Assembly: GCF_900104055.1 (NCBI RefSeq)
Contig: NZ_FNJQ01000018.1
Location: forward strand, 1 to 64,000
Source: Pseudoselenomonas ruminantium
GTDB taxonomy: Bacteria > Bacillota > Negativicutes > Selenomonadales > Selenomonadaceae
Direction: 5' to 3'
DNA: 64,000 nucleotides
Below the pieces are notes generated by a model. That model worked only from the letters and a program-made list of their open reading frames with translations, was not told the DNA's origin and did no database searches. Below, piece by piece: positions 7,834 to 15,462 of this stretch. The number at the start of each line of letters is the position of its first letter. Within the stretch, counting starts at the first letter, position 1. A program made the translations under genes and the position numbers.

Positions 7834-7998
7834 GGGGGTGCCATCCTGCTGGCAATCACCATTTCGCGGCGAATATGCCGCCATCTGCTTCGTCATCGTC
7901 AGTCAGCATAGCAATCGCTATGCTTCCATCCTCTTCCTTGCATCTGACAACATCTTCACCACGAAATTTGGACAATTGCCAACAGGACGGCACCCCCC
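7834..7998. repeat. 165-bp long inverted repeat between hypA and the small Cys-motif gene
   Basis: A left arm starting GGGGGTGCCATCCTGCTGGC at 7834 pairs with a right arm ending GCCAACAGGACGGCACCCCC near 7998, with a few mismatches and a 4-nt bulge. A smaller hairpin (GCATAGCAATCGCTATGC) lies inside. Its arms are unlike those of elements A-E and it lacks the GTCATTTAG strand, so I treat it as separate. It could be a miniature mobile element or an RNA hairpin. Confidence 0.55.
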
Positions 7999-8024
7999 GG
8001 CAGGGAAGGCGTAATCCAAAGCTG

Positions 8025-8270
8025 TTACAGGATGGCATCCAATCCGCGATTGTTCAAAGCCTTCAGGATCTCTCCGAGCTTCGTCTTCTCCGGATTGTAA
8101 TCCACCGTCGTCTCACCATCGTGGGCATGGATGTGAACATACAGAACCCCGGGCATTCCCAAGAGCTCTTTTTCCACTTCCTGAGCAATCTCCTCAGTAT
8201 AACCATGCACCGTAAACTGCAGGCGGGTATTCGAAGCACCCTCATGCCCGCAACCACATTCTTTACACAT
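8025..8270 (-). CDS. Small HMA-like protein with HypB-type CxxCGCG N-terminus
   Basis: An 81-aa protein starting MCKECGCGHEGASNTRL. The N-terminal CxxCGCG motif is the type found at the start of many HypB proteins, where it binds nickel tightly. Residues about 18-81 look like a ferredoxin-fold heavy-metal-associated domain (FTVHGYTEEIAQEVEKELLG, then LYVHIHAHDGETTVDYNPEK), but the usual internal CxxC of that fold is absent. The ATG at 8270 follows AAAGGAGG by eight bases. It lies between the hydrogenase structural genes and hypA, and HypB here lacks this motif, so a nickel-handling role is likely but inferred. Confidence 0.8.
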   Translation of the reverse strand: MCKECGCGHEGASNTRLQFTVHGYTEEIAQEVEKELLGMPGVLYVHIHAHDGETTVDYNPEKTKLGEILKALNNRGLDAIL

Positions 8271-8299
8271 GGGCAAAGCCTCCTTTATTGAATCAAATC

Positions 8300-8443
8300 G
8301 TGCGTTATCGTTGCCCGGCGCTCAAGGAAGAGCGCCGGCGGACGTAAATCGCGTGATGCGATTTCAGTCCGCTGTTTCGCCTGTGCCCGTAAGGGTATTT
8401 GGTACTTTTCTTTGCACCAAAGAAAAGTACAGAAATTACGCAC
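8300..8443. repeat. Dispersed multi-hairpin repeat, copy 1
   Basis: Four stems: outer GTGCGT / ACGCAC (8300-8305, 8438-8443); CCGGCGCTC / GAGCGCCGG (8315-8323, 8330-8338); GCGGAC..AAATCGC, loop GTGAT, GCGATTT..GTCCGC; and GTACTTTTCTTT / AAAGAAAAGTAC (8402-8413, 8419-8430). Copy 2 at 38423-38552 keeps every stem with different paired bases, which argues for selection on structure. It lies between hydC and the small Cys-motif gene. Function unknown. Confidence 0.7.
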
Positions 8444-8491
8444 TAACTATAACCGCTAGCCAATCTTGCCCAGTGGTCAGTAACAAAAGAC

Positions 8492-9187
8492 TTATTTCAG
8501 CGTCCCATCGAGATGCCCAGCATCTCTCGGTTCATGCGCCAGAATCTTGCTGCCGGAGAACATCGAGGAAACCTCGCTTTCACCTTCCATGAATTCTGCA
8601 CGGATAACCATGTAGAGATGCCCGATGGCAAACAGGATAATCGCCCAGGCCACATAATGATGCACGAGATGCGCCATCATTTCGCCGCCGAGCAGCGGGA
8701 TTACCCAGCCGAACAAGGTGCCGCCGATGCCGAAAGGATCCGTCATGTAGTAGATGCCGAAACCCGTGAGAATCTCGATGAACACCAGTACATACAGGAA
8801 CGCATAGGAACAGCGTGCCAACGGGTTACGCAGATAAGAAGCATGCTCCGATCTCAGGAACATATAATGCAGTGCCACATCTACTGTATTGCTGTAGAAA
8901 TATCCCTTCCACACATGGGGGAACAGCCGATCACCAGGATTGATGATAAAGCCGTAGATTTTCAGGATAAACGCGGCACTAAACAGATAGGCTGCCAGGA
9001 AATGGATATTGCGGATGTTATCTACCGTCATGCCAGAGAACGTCGGCTCTGCGGAATAGATAATCCATGGGCTGGTGATCATCAGGCCTGTAGCGAACAG
9101 CACGCAGATGCTCACCACCATAATCCAGTGAAAAATCCGCAGCCAGGGACTAAACAGGTAATATTCCCTGCGAACTACTTGTTTCAT
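8492..9187 (-). CDS. hydC: Ni-Fe hydrogenase cytochrome b subunit
   Basis: A 231-aa integral-membrane di-heme cytochrome b that passes electrons from the periplasmic hydrogenase to the quinone pool. Four to five hydrophobic segments are visible. Candidate heme-ligating His residues lie in RIFHWIMVVSICVLFATGL, NIHFLAAYLFSAAF, and LVHHYVAWAIILFAIGHLYM. Length and His spacing match HyaC/HydC. It lies directly downstream of the large-subunit gene in the order small-large-cytochrome, the standard layout of membrane-bound group 1 hydrogenases. Confidence 0.94.
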   Translation of the reverse strand: MKQVVRREYYLFSPWLRIFHWIMVVSICVLFATGLMITSPWIIYSAEPTFSGMTVDNIRNIHFLAAYLFSAAFILKIYGFIINPGDRLFPHVWKGYFYSNTVDVALHYMFLRSEHASYLRNPLARCSYAFLYVLVFIEILTGFGIYYMTDPFGIGGTLFGWVIPLLGGEMMAHLVHHYVAWAIILFAIGHLYMVIRAEFMEGESEVSSMFSGSKILAHEPRDAGHLDGTLK

Positions 9188-9207
9188 AGCCTTTTCCTTT
9201 CTGCAGA

Positions 9208-11115
9208 TTACTTGTCAACGCGGGTACCAGAATAGGGATCCGTGGTAATGACATTGATCTTTTCACCCTTGGCATTGAACATATGAGTTGCACAAGCCAT
9301 GCAGGGGTCGAAGGAGCGGACAACCTTGACGATTTCCAGCGGTTTATCGGGAATCTTCACCTGGGTATCCTTCATGGCCATCTCATAGGCGCCATTGCCT
9401 GCATTATCGTCACGCGGGCAGGCATTCCAGGTCGTCGGCACGATGCACTGGTAATTGAACGTCTTGCCATCCTTGATATGGATGTAATGGGACAGTGCGC
9501 CGCGCGGTGCCTCATAGATACCAACGCCCTTGCAGTCCTTCGGCCAGGTGCTGATTTCCCATTTATCAGAGTTGGCAACCTTCGTATCGCCGGACTTGAT
9601 GTTGGCGATGAGCTTGTCAAAGAAGAACTTGTTGATTTCTGCAGCTAGCTGCGCATCAAGCGCACGAGCAGCCGTACGGCCAACCATGGTCGGCAGCCAG
9701 ACTTCCGGAGCCAGGCCGAGCACCTTGGAAACCGCATCGAGCTGGTCGAGCATCATCTTCTCTGCCCAGGTCATATCCGGCAGCAGGCCCTTCTTGGCCT
9801 TGGTGTAGATGATGATATAGCGGGCCAGCGGGCCGACTTCGCAGAGCTTGCCTTTCCATTTCGGCGTCTTCAGCCAGGAATATTTGCCGCTCTCATTGAG
9901 CGCCTTCCAATCCGTCGCCGTGCCCTCTTTAGGACCGGTGAACTTAGGCGAAGTAACGCCTTCCCAAGGATGCAGGTCTTTCTTCCCAGCAGGATACTCA
10001 TACCAAGAGTGCTCAACGCCCTCCGTAATATTTTCCGTCGTGACATCTTCTGCCGTTACCTCCGAGAACTTCGCAGCGGCCAGGCCCTTGCCAAAGTCTT
10101 CAACTACGCCGTTGCAGCGGATGAGCAGGTTCTTGAAGAAACCGCCATCGCTCGTGCCCGTGTAGCCTTCAATCGGGTAGGAACCATAGCCCAGCACGCA
10201 GGTCTTGGCCATGCCGCCGCCATCAACGCGGCCAGCCTTGACATAGGCTGCACCGATTGCCAAAAGATCCGGCAGATAGTAGTTGTTCACGAGGCTTCTG
10301 CCCATATTGATGGCGCGGTCCACAATCTCGAGGCGGGCCGTATTGACCGGTGCATTACCATCGTCGAGGGAAATGGAGCAGGGCATACCGCCGACCACAT
10401 AGTGCGGATGCGGGTTCTTGCCACCAAAGATAACATGCGGCGTAACGAGTTCACGCTGCTTGTCGAGCATCTCAAGATAATGTGCCACAGCCATCAGATG
10501 AACTTCCGGCGGCAGCAGTTTGTAATCAGGATGATCCCACCAGTTGGCGGAGAAGATACCGAGCTGACCGCTTTCCACGATAGCCTTTACCTTGCCTTTG
10601 ATCTGTTCAAAGTACTGAGGCGTAGCAGCCGGGAAATCATGCTCATAGGCTTCCGTCACGGAAGTCTCCGGCGCACGGAAAGGCAGTTTGTAAGCATTCA
10701 GCACCGTATTCTGGAGGTTGGCCGTAGCAATGGCATCAGCAGCCAGAGCCTCTACCGGGCTCACCCAGTCCAGCGCGTGCAGATGATAGAAATGCACGAT
10801 ATGGTCCTGTACGGTCAGCGTAGCGGCCATGATGTTACGGATATAGTTGGCATTTTTTGGAATGGCAATGCCCAGTGCATCTTCAACGGCACGGACAGCA
10901 CCCAGGGCATGTGCCGTGGTGCACACACCGCAGATGCGCTGGATATAAGCCCAGGCATCACGCGGATCGCGATCCTTCATGACCAGTTCCAGACCACGCC
11001 AGGCGGTACCGGAGGAAACGGCGTCTGTGACCTTGCCCGTTGCTTCATCAACCTGAACCTCGACACGAAGATGACCTTCGATGCGGGTTACGGGATCTAC
11101 TACTACATGTTTCAT
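9208..11115 (-). CDS. hydB: Ni-Fe hydrogenase large (catalytic) subunit
   Basis: A 635-aa catalytic subunit oxidising (or evolving) hydrogen. The N-terminal L1 motif is QRICGVCTTAHALGAVRAVE and the C-terminal L2 motif is SFDPCMACATH, together providing the four Cys ligands of the Ni-Fe centre. About 24 residues follow the conserved His; this tail should be removed by the protease encoded at 6068-6658. Other family segments include DPVTRIEGHLR at the N-terminus. It lacks its own export signal, as expected for a subunit carried across by the Tat-tagged small subunit. Co-transcribed with the small subunit (16-bp gap) and hydC. Confidence 0.98.
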   Translation of the reverse strand: MKHVVVDPVTRIEGHLRVEVQVDEATGKVTDAVSSGTAWRGLELVMKDRDPRDAWAYIQRICGVCTTAHALGAVRAVEDALGIAIPKNANYIRNIMAATLTVQDHIVHFYHLHALDWVSPVEALAADAIATANLQNTVLNAYKLPFRAPETSVTEAYEHDFPAATPQYFEQIKGKVKAIVESGQLGIFSANWWDHPDYKLLPPEVHLMAVAHYLEMLDKQRELVTPHVIFGGKNPHPHYVVGGMPCSISLDDGNAPVNTARLEIVDRAINMGRSLVNNYYLPDLLAIGAAYVKAGRVDGGGMAKTCVLGYGSYPIEGYTGTSDGGFFKNLLIRCNGVVEDFGKGLAAAKFSEVTAEDVTTENITEGVEHSWYEYPAGKKDLHPWEGVTSPKFTGPKEGTATDWKALNESGKYSWLKTPKWKGKLCEVGPLARYIIIYTKAKKGLLPDMTWAEKMMLDQLDAVSKVLGLAPEVWLPTMVGRTAARALDAQLAAEINKFFFDKLIANIKSGDTKVANSDKWEISTWPKDCKGVGIYEAPRGALSHYIHIKDGKTFNYQCIVPTTWNACPRDDNAGNGAYEMAMKDTQVKIPDKPLEIVKVVRSFDPCMACATHMFNAKGEKINVITTDPYSGTRVDK

Positions 11116-11131
11116 TTATTCACCTGCTCCC

Positions 11132-12205
11132 TTATTCCTTATGTTCTTCCGCTTCGCGTTTCTGCTTCTGGATGACGCTCATCGCACCGTGGACAGCTAC
11201 GCCGGCAGCCGTACCAACGGCCATAGCAGCACCAATCTTATCCACATTGCCCAGCGGTCCATACTCCGGCATCCGGGTGGTCATTGGATCTTCCTCCCAG
11301 AAATGCGCGTTGGAGCAGCCAATGCAGGGAGCACCGGACTGGATCGGATAGCTCATGCCCTGGAACCAGCGCAGATTGCCGCAGGAGTTGTAGGTCTCGG
11401 GGCCGCGGCAGCCCAGCTTGTAGAGACACCAGCCGGCTTTCGCACCGGCATCGTCGAAGCGTTCCGCAAACATCCCGGCATCGAAGAAGGGACGGCGGTA
11501 GCAGGTATCATGGATGCGGTTGCCATAGAACTGTTTGGGACGGCCTTCGTTGTCAAGCGGCGGCACCGTACCAAAGAGAGCGACATGCATCACGACGCCC
11601 GTCATGACTTCCGGAATCGGCGGGCAGCCCGGCACATTGATTACCGGCGTTTTGCCTGTAAAATGCGCGATACCAGAAGAACCCGTCGGATTCGGTTTGG
11701 CAGCCTGGATACCACCGGACACCGCACAGGTACCATAGGCGATAACTGCCGCTGCATTATGCGCAGCATGCTGCAGCGTTTCGATGAAAGGCTTGCCACC
11801 GGACATGCAGAAGACACCGTTGTCCTTCGTGCAGACAGCGCCCTCTACGCACAGAATGTACTGTCCCTTGTACTTGTTGATGGTTTCTTCCAAATGTGCC
11901 TCGAAAGGCTCGCCGCTGGCGGCACTCAGAAGGTGGTCATACTCCAGCGCGATCTGGCTCAGTACCAGATCGGATGCCAGAGGCGCACCGGAACGGATGA
12001 AGGACTCATCGCACCCCGTGCATTCATGGCCATGAATCCAGACTACTACCGGCAAAGGCTTCTTTTCGGCAGCTTCCACCACCTTGGACACCTGGTCCGT
12101 GCTGAGTCCCATAAGGGAAGTCAGAGCTACGCAAGATTTTACGAAGCTGCGGCGGCTCATGCCTTTTCTGAGATATACATCCCACATACTCTCCCGTTTG
12201 TCCAC
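11132..12205 (-). CDS. hydA: Ni-Fe hydrogenase small subunit, Tat-exported
   Basis: A 357-aa electron-transfer subunit holding three Fe-S clusters. The twin-arginine signal is MSRRSFVKSCVALTSLMGLS (from residue 16). The proximal cluster motif is HGHECTGCDESF; further ligands are in EGAVCTKDNG, VIAYGTCAVSGG, NVPGCPPIPE and the distal/medial region GCRGPETYNSCGNLRWF through GAPCIGCSNAHFWE. A hydrophobic helix near the C-terminus (about 322-345) would anchor it beside the cytochrome. The GTG at 12205 has a perfect AGGAGG seven bases upstream; ATG at residue 7 is an alternative. It is the first gene of the structural operon. Confidence 0.97.
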   Translation of the reverse strand: MDKRESMWDVYLRKGMSRRSFVKSCVALTSLMGLSTDQVSKVVEAAEKKPLPVVVWIHGHECTGCDESFIRSGAPLASDLVLSQIALEYDHLLSAASGEPFEAHLEETINKYKGQYILCVEGAVCTKDNGVFCMSGGKPFIETLQHAAHNAAAVIAYGTCAVSGGIQAAKPNPTGSSGIAHFTGKTPVINVPGCPPIPEVMTGVVMHVALFGTVPPLDNEGRPKQFYGNRIHDTCYRRPFFDAGMFAERFDDAGAKAGWCLYKLGCRGPETYNSCGNLRWFQGMSYPIQSGAPCIGCSNAHFWEEDPMTTRMPEYGPLGNVDKIGAAMAVGTAAGVAVHGAMSVIQKQKREAEEHKE

Positions 12206-12557
12206 TTTTTTACCTCCTCTTGATTATCCTTGCAATAATTGCTTTCGATTCAAACATACCACCGGCTCGTTTGTGGTATCATAAAGAAAATCTATTAGCG
12301 AACTCTTTTATTATACGCTGAAAAAATAATAAATGCTATATCCATAAGTATAATAATTCGCTATAAATTTAATTTATTTTGCTTATGCAATAAAGCAAGA
12401 ATATCCTTTGATAAACTGGACTAATAACGCCCATATTCCATAGGTCTACTGTTTTCCCTTTTCGCCAATGCCCATCCTTTTTCCTGCTACGAAAAAACAT
12501 TTTAAAATAAAATTATTACGAAATACAGATGATGAAACACAAATTTCTGCCGCACCC
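12206..12557. other. AT-rich intergenic region upstream of the hydrogenase operon
   Basis: No gene seen. A minus-strand TATAAT lies at 12312-12317 with a poor -35 box. An inverted repeat TTGCTT-N8-AAGCAA sits at 12379-12398 and a small hairpin ACCAC...GTGGT at about 12260-12280. One of these could be a regulator site for the hydrogenase operon, but none matches a known box well. Confidence 0.35.
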
Positions 12558-12586
12558 TTGTCAAACAATAACAAACGCGGTATACT
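12558..12586 (+). promoter_or_regulatory. Sigma-A promoter for tRNA-Ala
   Basis: TTGTCA (12558-12563), 17-bp spacer, TATACT (12581-12586). The tRNA begins about 40 nt downstream. Confidence 0.75.
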
Positions 12587-12625
12587 GAAAAAGGTTCAGA
12601 AATGAACTGCTATTATTATCAATTT

Positions 12626-12701
12626 GGGGACGTAGCTCAGCTGGGAGAGCACCAGGTTCGCAATCTGGGGGTCGAGGGTTCAATCCCCTTCGTCTCCACC
12701 A
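12626..12701 (+). tRNA. tRNA-Ala (anticodon CGC)
   Basis: A full cloverleaf: acceptor GGGGACG / CGTCTCC with the G3-U70 wobble that defines alanine tRNAs, D-arm GCTCAGCTGGGAGAGC, anticodon stem-loop CCAGGTTCGCAATCTGG with CGC at positions 34-36, T-arm GAGGGTTCAATCCCCTT, and encoded CCA. It reads codon GCG, useful in this GC-rich genome. Confidence 0.95.
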
Positions 12702-12715
12702 AAAAGAAACCTATA

Positions 12716-12746
12716 GGCTGTGAAGGAAATCTTCGCAGCCGTTTTT
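12716..12746 (+). terminator. Terminator between tRNA-Ala and the MFS gene
   Basis: GGCTGTGAAG pairs with CTTCGCAGCC around a GAAAT loop and is followed by GTTTTT. Partial read-through could still feed the MFS gene at 12766. Confidence 0.75.
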
Positions 12747-12765
12747 ACATATCGGAGAAACCATT

Positions 12766-14103
12766 ATGGAACGCAGAATCCTTTTCACCATCATGCTGAC
12801 CTCATTCCTCACGCCGTTTGCCGGCAGTGCCTTGAATCTGGCACTGCCTTCTTTGGGTGCAGCATATGGAGCGAGTCCGGCCCAACTGGGCTGGGTGCTC
12901 GGCAGTTTCCTGCTAGCGGCCATCGTGGTGCTCTTGCCGTTCGGCAAGCTGGCCGACCGCTATGGCAAGCGGCGATTCTTTATCATGGGCAATGGACTGT
13001 TTGCCCTGACTTCACTGCTCGCGGCTTTTGCCCCGAACCTGCCGCTATTGATTGCGGCCCGGAGCGCCCAGGGCATTGGCTCGGCCATGACCTTTGCGAC
13101 CTCCATGTCCATCCTGACCTTGGTAATCCCCAAAGCACGGCGGGGCTGGGCCATGGGCTGGAATGTGGCCGTCGTTTATACAGGGCTCACGCTTGGTCCG
13201 GTGATGGGCGGTTTCCTCAACTACTATTACGGCTGGCAGAGCATCTTCCTCGTGCTGGCCGTCATCGGTGCCACCGCGTTCCTGACCGCCCGCCGCTTCC
13301 TGCAGGAGGAATGGTACGAAGATACGAGCCCGCATTGGGACCAGAAAGGCGCCTTCCTTTACGGCGCCGCCATCCTCCTGCTTATCTACGGCCTGTCTCA
13401 GCTGAGCAGCCAGCCGCTGGCTCCCTATTTGCTGCTTGCCGGGCTCCTGCTCTTTTTCCTGTTCTGCCGCTATGAGCTCCAGCAGGAAAATCCCCTGCTG
13501 CCCATCACGCTATTGCGGGGCAATCTCCCCTTTTCCCTGTCCTGCCTGGCGGCGCTCCTGAATTACTGCGGCACCTTCGCCACGAGTTTCCTGCTCTCCT
13601 TGTACCTGCAATCCATTCTGGGGCTGACCTCCCGCAGTGCTGGGCTGATCCTGCTGTCCCAACCCATCATCATGGCCCTGCTGTCCCCGCTGATGGGCAA
13701 GCTTTCCGACAAATACGCACCGACGAAGCTGGCCGCGCTGGGCATGGCCGTTATCAGCGTGGGCCTTATGGGTTTTGCCTTTACCATCCATCACCTCGCC
13801 CTTTGGCTGATGATTCCCATGCTGATCATCACTGGCACGGGCTTTGCCCTGTTCGCCGCTCCCAACAACAATGCGATCATGAGCGCGGTGGAAAAGAAAC
13901 ATTACGGGCTGGCGGCCAGCCTCCTAAGTTCCACTCGGCTCGCGGGGCAGGTGCTCAGCGTCGCTTTGATGAATCTCATCCTCTCTTTGAACTGGGAAGG
14001 ACTCGGCCTGCAGGAAAACCTGTTGCAGAACCTGCAGCTTGCCCTGCTTATCTTCGCCCTGCTATCAGCTGCCGGCGTGATTCCGGCCAAGATCCGTAAA
14101 TAA
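12766..14103 (+). CDS. MFS multidrug-type transporter (DHA2-like)
   Basis: A 445-aa proton-driven antiporter of the major facilitator superfamily. Motif A appears as GKLADRYGKRRFF between the second and third helices, and the exporter-type motif C as GLTLGPVMGGFLN. Twelve to fourteen hydrophobic helices fill the sequence, which fits the EmrB/QacA (DHA2) group at a slightly short length. Substrate is unknown. It starts with ATG at 12766 after GGAGAAACC, and ends two bases before the promoter of the next gene. Confidence 0.88.
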   Translation: MERRILFTIMLTSFLTPFAGSALNLALPSLGAAYGASPAQLGWVLGSFLLAAIVVLLPFGKLADRYGKRRFFIMGNGLFALTSLLAAFAPNLPLLIAARSAQGIGSAMTFATSMSILTLVIPKARRGWAMGWNVAVVYTGLTLGPVMGGFLNYYYGWQSIFLVLAVIGATAFLTARRFLQEEWYEDTSPHWDQKGAFLYGAAILLLIYGLSQLSSQPLAPYLLLAGLLLFFLFCRYELQQENPLLPITLLRGNLPFSLSCLAALLNYCGTFATSFLLSLYLQSILGLTSRSAGLILLSQPIIMALLSPLMGKLSDKYAPTKLAALGMAVISVGLMGFAFTIHHLALWLMIPMLIITGTGFALFAAPNNNAIMSAVEKKHYGLAASLLSSTRLAGQVLSVALMNLILSLNWEGLGLQENLLQNLQLALLIFALLSAAGVIPAKIRK

Positions 14104-14104
14104 A

Positions 14105-14133
14105 TTGACATACTCAACCAATTGCTATATAAT
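14105..14133 (+). promoter_or_regulatory. Consensus sigma-A promoter
   Basis: TTGACA (14105-14110), 17-bp spacer, TATAAT (14128-14133): both boxes match consensus exactly. It drives the gene starting at 14180 with a leader of about 40 nt. Confidence 0.92.
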
Positions 14134-14179
14134 GAGGGCAAAAATCAGACGTTCTAATTTGTTGAAAGGAGTTTTTACG

Positions 14180-14707
14180 ATGCAGAAGAAAAGAATCGTC
14201 CTTGCCGCTGCCCTCTGCCTTGGCCTCAGTGCCAGCTTTGCGCAGGCAAAGCCCGCAGCCGTGGGGGTTCCCAATCCGATGGTGAGCTATGACACGGTAA
14301 GCGAGGCAAAAGCCGCCGCAGGTTTCACGCCGCTCTACCTGCCGTCCATGACGGGCTACCATGTGAGCCAGGTCTGGGTGATTGCTGGCGACACCATCGA
14401 CATCGAATACACCGCCGATGGCCAGGTTTCCACCAAATTCCGTCTGCGCACGGCCCGCTGCACGGAGCTGACCAACAACAACATCAGCGGCATCTACGGC
14501 GCAAAATGGCAGAAACAGGATATCGACGGCATTCCCGTAAATATCGCCCTGGTTCCCGCCGAAAGCAAAGCCTACCCCGACGGCTACGCCGCCCATTGGA
14601 CCTATAACAATATGCTGTTCTCCATCAGCGCTAAAAACATCGGCAAACCCGAATTCATGCACCTGCTTGAAACCGGGCTTGTGGAACTTTCCAAGAATTA
14701 TTTCTAA
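14180..14707 (+). CDS. Small secreted protein, possibly DUF4367-like
   Basis: A 175-aa exported protein. The signal peptide is MQKKRIVLAAALCLGLSASF with cleavage near AQA. The mature domain contains FTPLYLPSMTGYHVSQVWV, TIDIEYTADGQVSTKFRLR and a C-terminal helix SAKNIGKPEFMHLLETGLVE. This layout (a strand set probing a hydrophobic surface, then a helix) recalls DUF4367/outer-membrane-lipoprotein-carrier-like domains, but that is a weak resemblance. Start chosen at 14180 for the AAAGGAG site and signal peptide. It is strongly promoted (perfect consensus), suggesting abundant expression. Confidence 0.75.
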   Translation: MQKKRIVLAAALCLGLSASFAQAKPAAVGVPNPMVSYDTVSEAKAAAGFTPLYLPSMTGYHVSQVWVIAGDTIDIEYTADGQVSTKFRLRTARCTELTNNNISGIYGAKWQKQDIDGIPVNIALVPAESKAYPDGYAAHWTYNNMLFSISAKNIGKPEFMHLLETGLVELSKNYF

Positions 14708-14731
14708 AAGATACTGCCTCATCTGCTACTT

Positions 14732-14788
14732 TCAGCGGTTCAGCCAGTTCTTGAAAATTTCAAGCAGGATTCCCACCGCCAGCGGCAT
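14732..14788 (-). CDS. Possible 18-aa hydrophobic peptide, Fst-toxin-like
   Basis: Reading the minus strand, MPLAVGILLEIFKNWLNR ends in a stop at 14732. The pattern P-x-x-V-G-x-x-x-E-x-x-x-x-W-L is reminiscent of Fst/Ldr-type type I toxins, but the N-terminal third of those peptides is absent and I find no convincing ribosome site. It may be a decayed remnant or chance. Confidence 0.2.
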   Translation of the reverse strand: MPLAVGILLEIFKNWLNR

Positions 14789-14855
14789 CAGTAGATTGCA
14801 GTTTATCGGTTAGTTCGTGCTAAAGATATCCCGCCCATGCGTAGTCAGGGGTTCA

Positions 14856-15035
14856 CGGGGGAGTACTTTTTCTGGCTGCGCTAAACGACCCGCTCGGCAA
14901 GGTCAACATTCCTTAGTCTGAATGCGCCGGGCAGGCCAACGGCGCGTCTTTCAACGTGCTTCCCAGTAACTTTCTGCAACGGGCCGGTCTTCGCTATGCT
15001 CAGACTGTCGCTCCACCAGAAAAAGCACTCCCCCG
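14856..15035 (-). ncRNA. Long-stem structured element, copy B (minus orientation)
   Basis: The 20-bp arms CGGGGGAGTACTTTTTCTGG (14856-14875) and CCAGAAAAAGCACTCCCCCG (15016-15035) pair with one wobble-type difference. Read on the minus strand the interior has a GGCCCG / CGGGTC stem, the hairpin GCGCCGTTGGCCTGCCCGGCGC, and GTCGTTTAG (14881-14889) just before the closing arm. This matches copies A and C in order and spacing. It lies head-to-head with copy C, 112 nt away. Confidence 0.55.
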
Positions 15036-15147
15036 TTCGCCCCAAGGCACGGATTGGACAATTGGCACGAACCGTCTCTCTCGTAACAAGCACATCGATG
15101 TACTTGCGGCTTACAGCTGAGACTTAGCCGTTTGACACAGATATACC
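15036..15147. other. Linker between divergent elements B and C
   Basis: A 112-nt spacer without a gene. It contains the near-palindrome CAAGCACATCGATGTACTTG, also found at about 72-91 in the first copy (CAAGAACATCGATGTAATTG). A shared promoter or protein site between the divergent elements is possible. Confidence 0.4.
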
Positions 15148-15354
15148 TTTGGGCGGAGGCGGGGATGCTTATTCGCCGACGGAACGACTGCCTGAACGAA
15201 GTGAAGGCTGGCCCGCAAACAGACGTTACTGGAAACTGAGCTGAACATACGCGCCGCCGGCCTGCCCGGCGCAGGTAACTAAAATAGTACGCACTACTGC
15301 TGGCGGGTCATTTAGTGAAGTGACGAAGAAGTATCCCCACCTCCGCCCCACAAA
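15148..15354 (+). ncRNA. Long-stem structured element, copy C
   Basis: A near copy of element A: left arm beginning TTTGGGCGGAGGCGGGGATG at 15148, right arm ending CACCTCCGCCCCACAAA at 15354. The interior holds the GCGCCG...CGGCGC hairpin, the GGCCCGC / GCGGGTC stem and GTCATTTAG at 15307-15315. Differences from copy A fall mostly in loops or keep pairing through wobble. A small stem (AATTGC...GCAATT) and a terminator-like hairpin follow. Confidence 0.55.
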
Positions 15355-15406
15355 TCTGTAACCAATTGCGTTCAAGCACGCAACTACAAACTGCAATTTA
15401 TAGCGA

Positions 15407-15437
15407 AAGCCCGCTGACACTTTTGTCAGCGGGCTTT
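15407..15437. terminator. Terminator hairpin after element C and the fdh operon
   Basis: AAAGCCCGCTGAC pairs with GTCAGCGGGCTTT. It stands 3' of element C on the plus strand and 3' of the formate dehydrogenase operon (ending at 15463) on the minus strand, so it can serve both. The T-tract is short on each side. Confidence 0.6.
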
Positions 15438-15462
15438 CCGTCGTTTGATGTTTTTTAGCTTG

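Noticed and set aside
7856-8038. Minus-strand 60-aa frame with an acidic, protein-like stretch (EEDGSIAIAMLTDDDEADGG)
   Set aside because: It lies within the 7834-7998 inverted repeat, overlaps the end of the 8025-8270 gene and has no ribosome site; chance or element-derived.
12206-12557. Rex or FNR box before the hydrogenase operon
   Set aside because: I looked for TTGTTAA-type and TTGAT-N4-ATCAA-type palindromes; only a weak TTGCTT-N8-AAGCAA repeat is present, so no named regulator is proposed.
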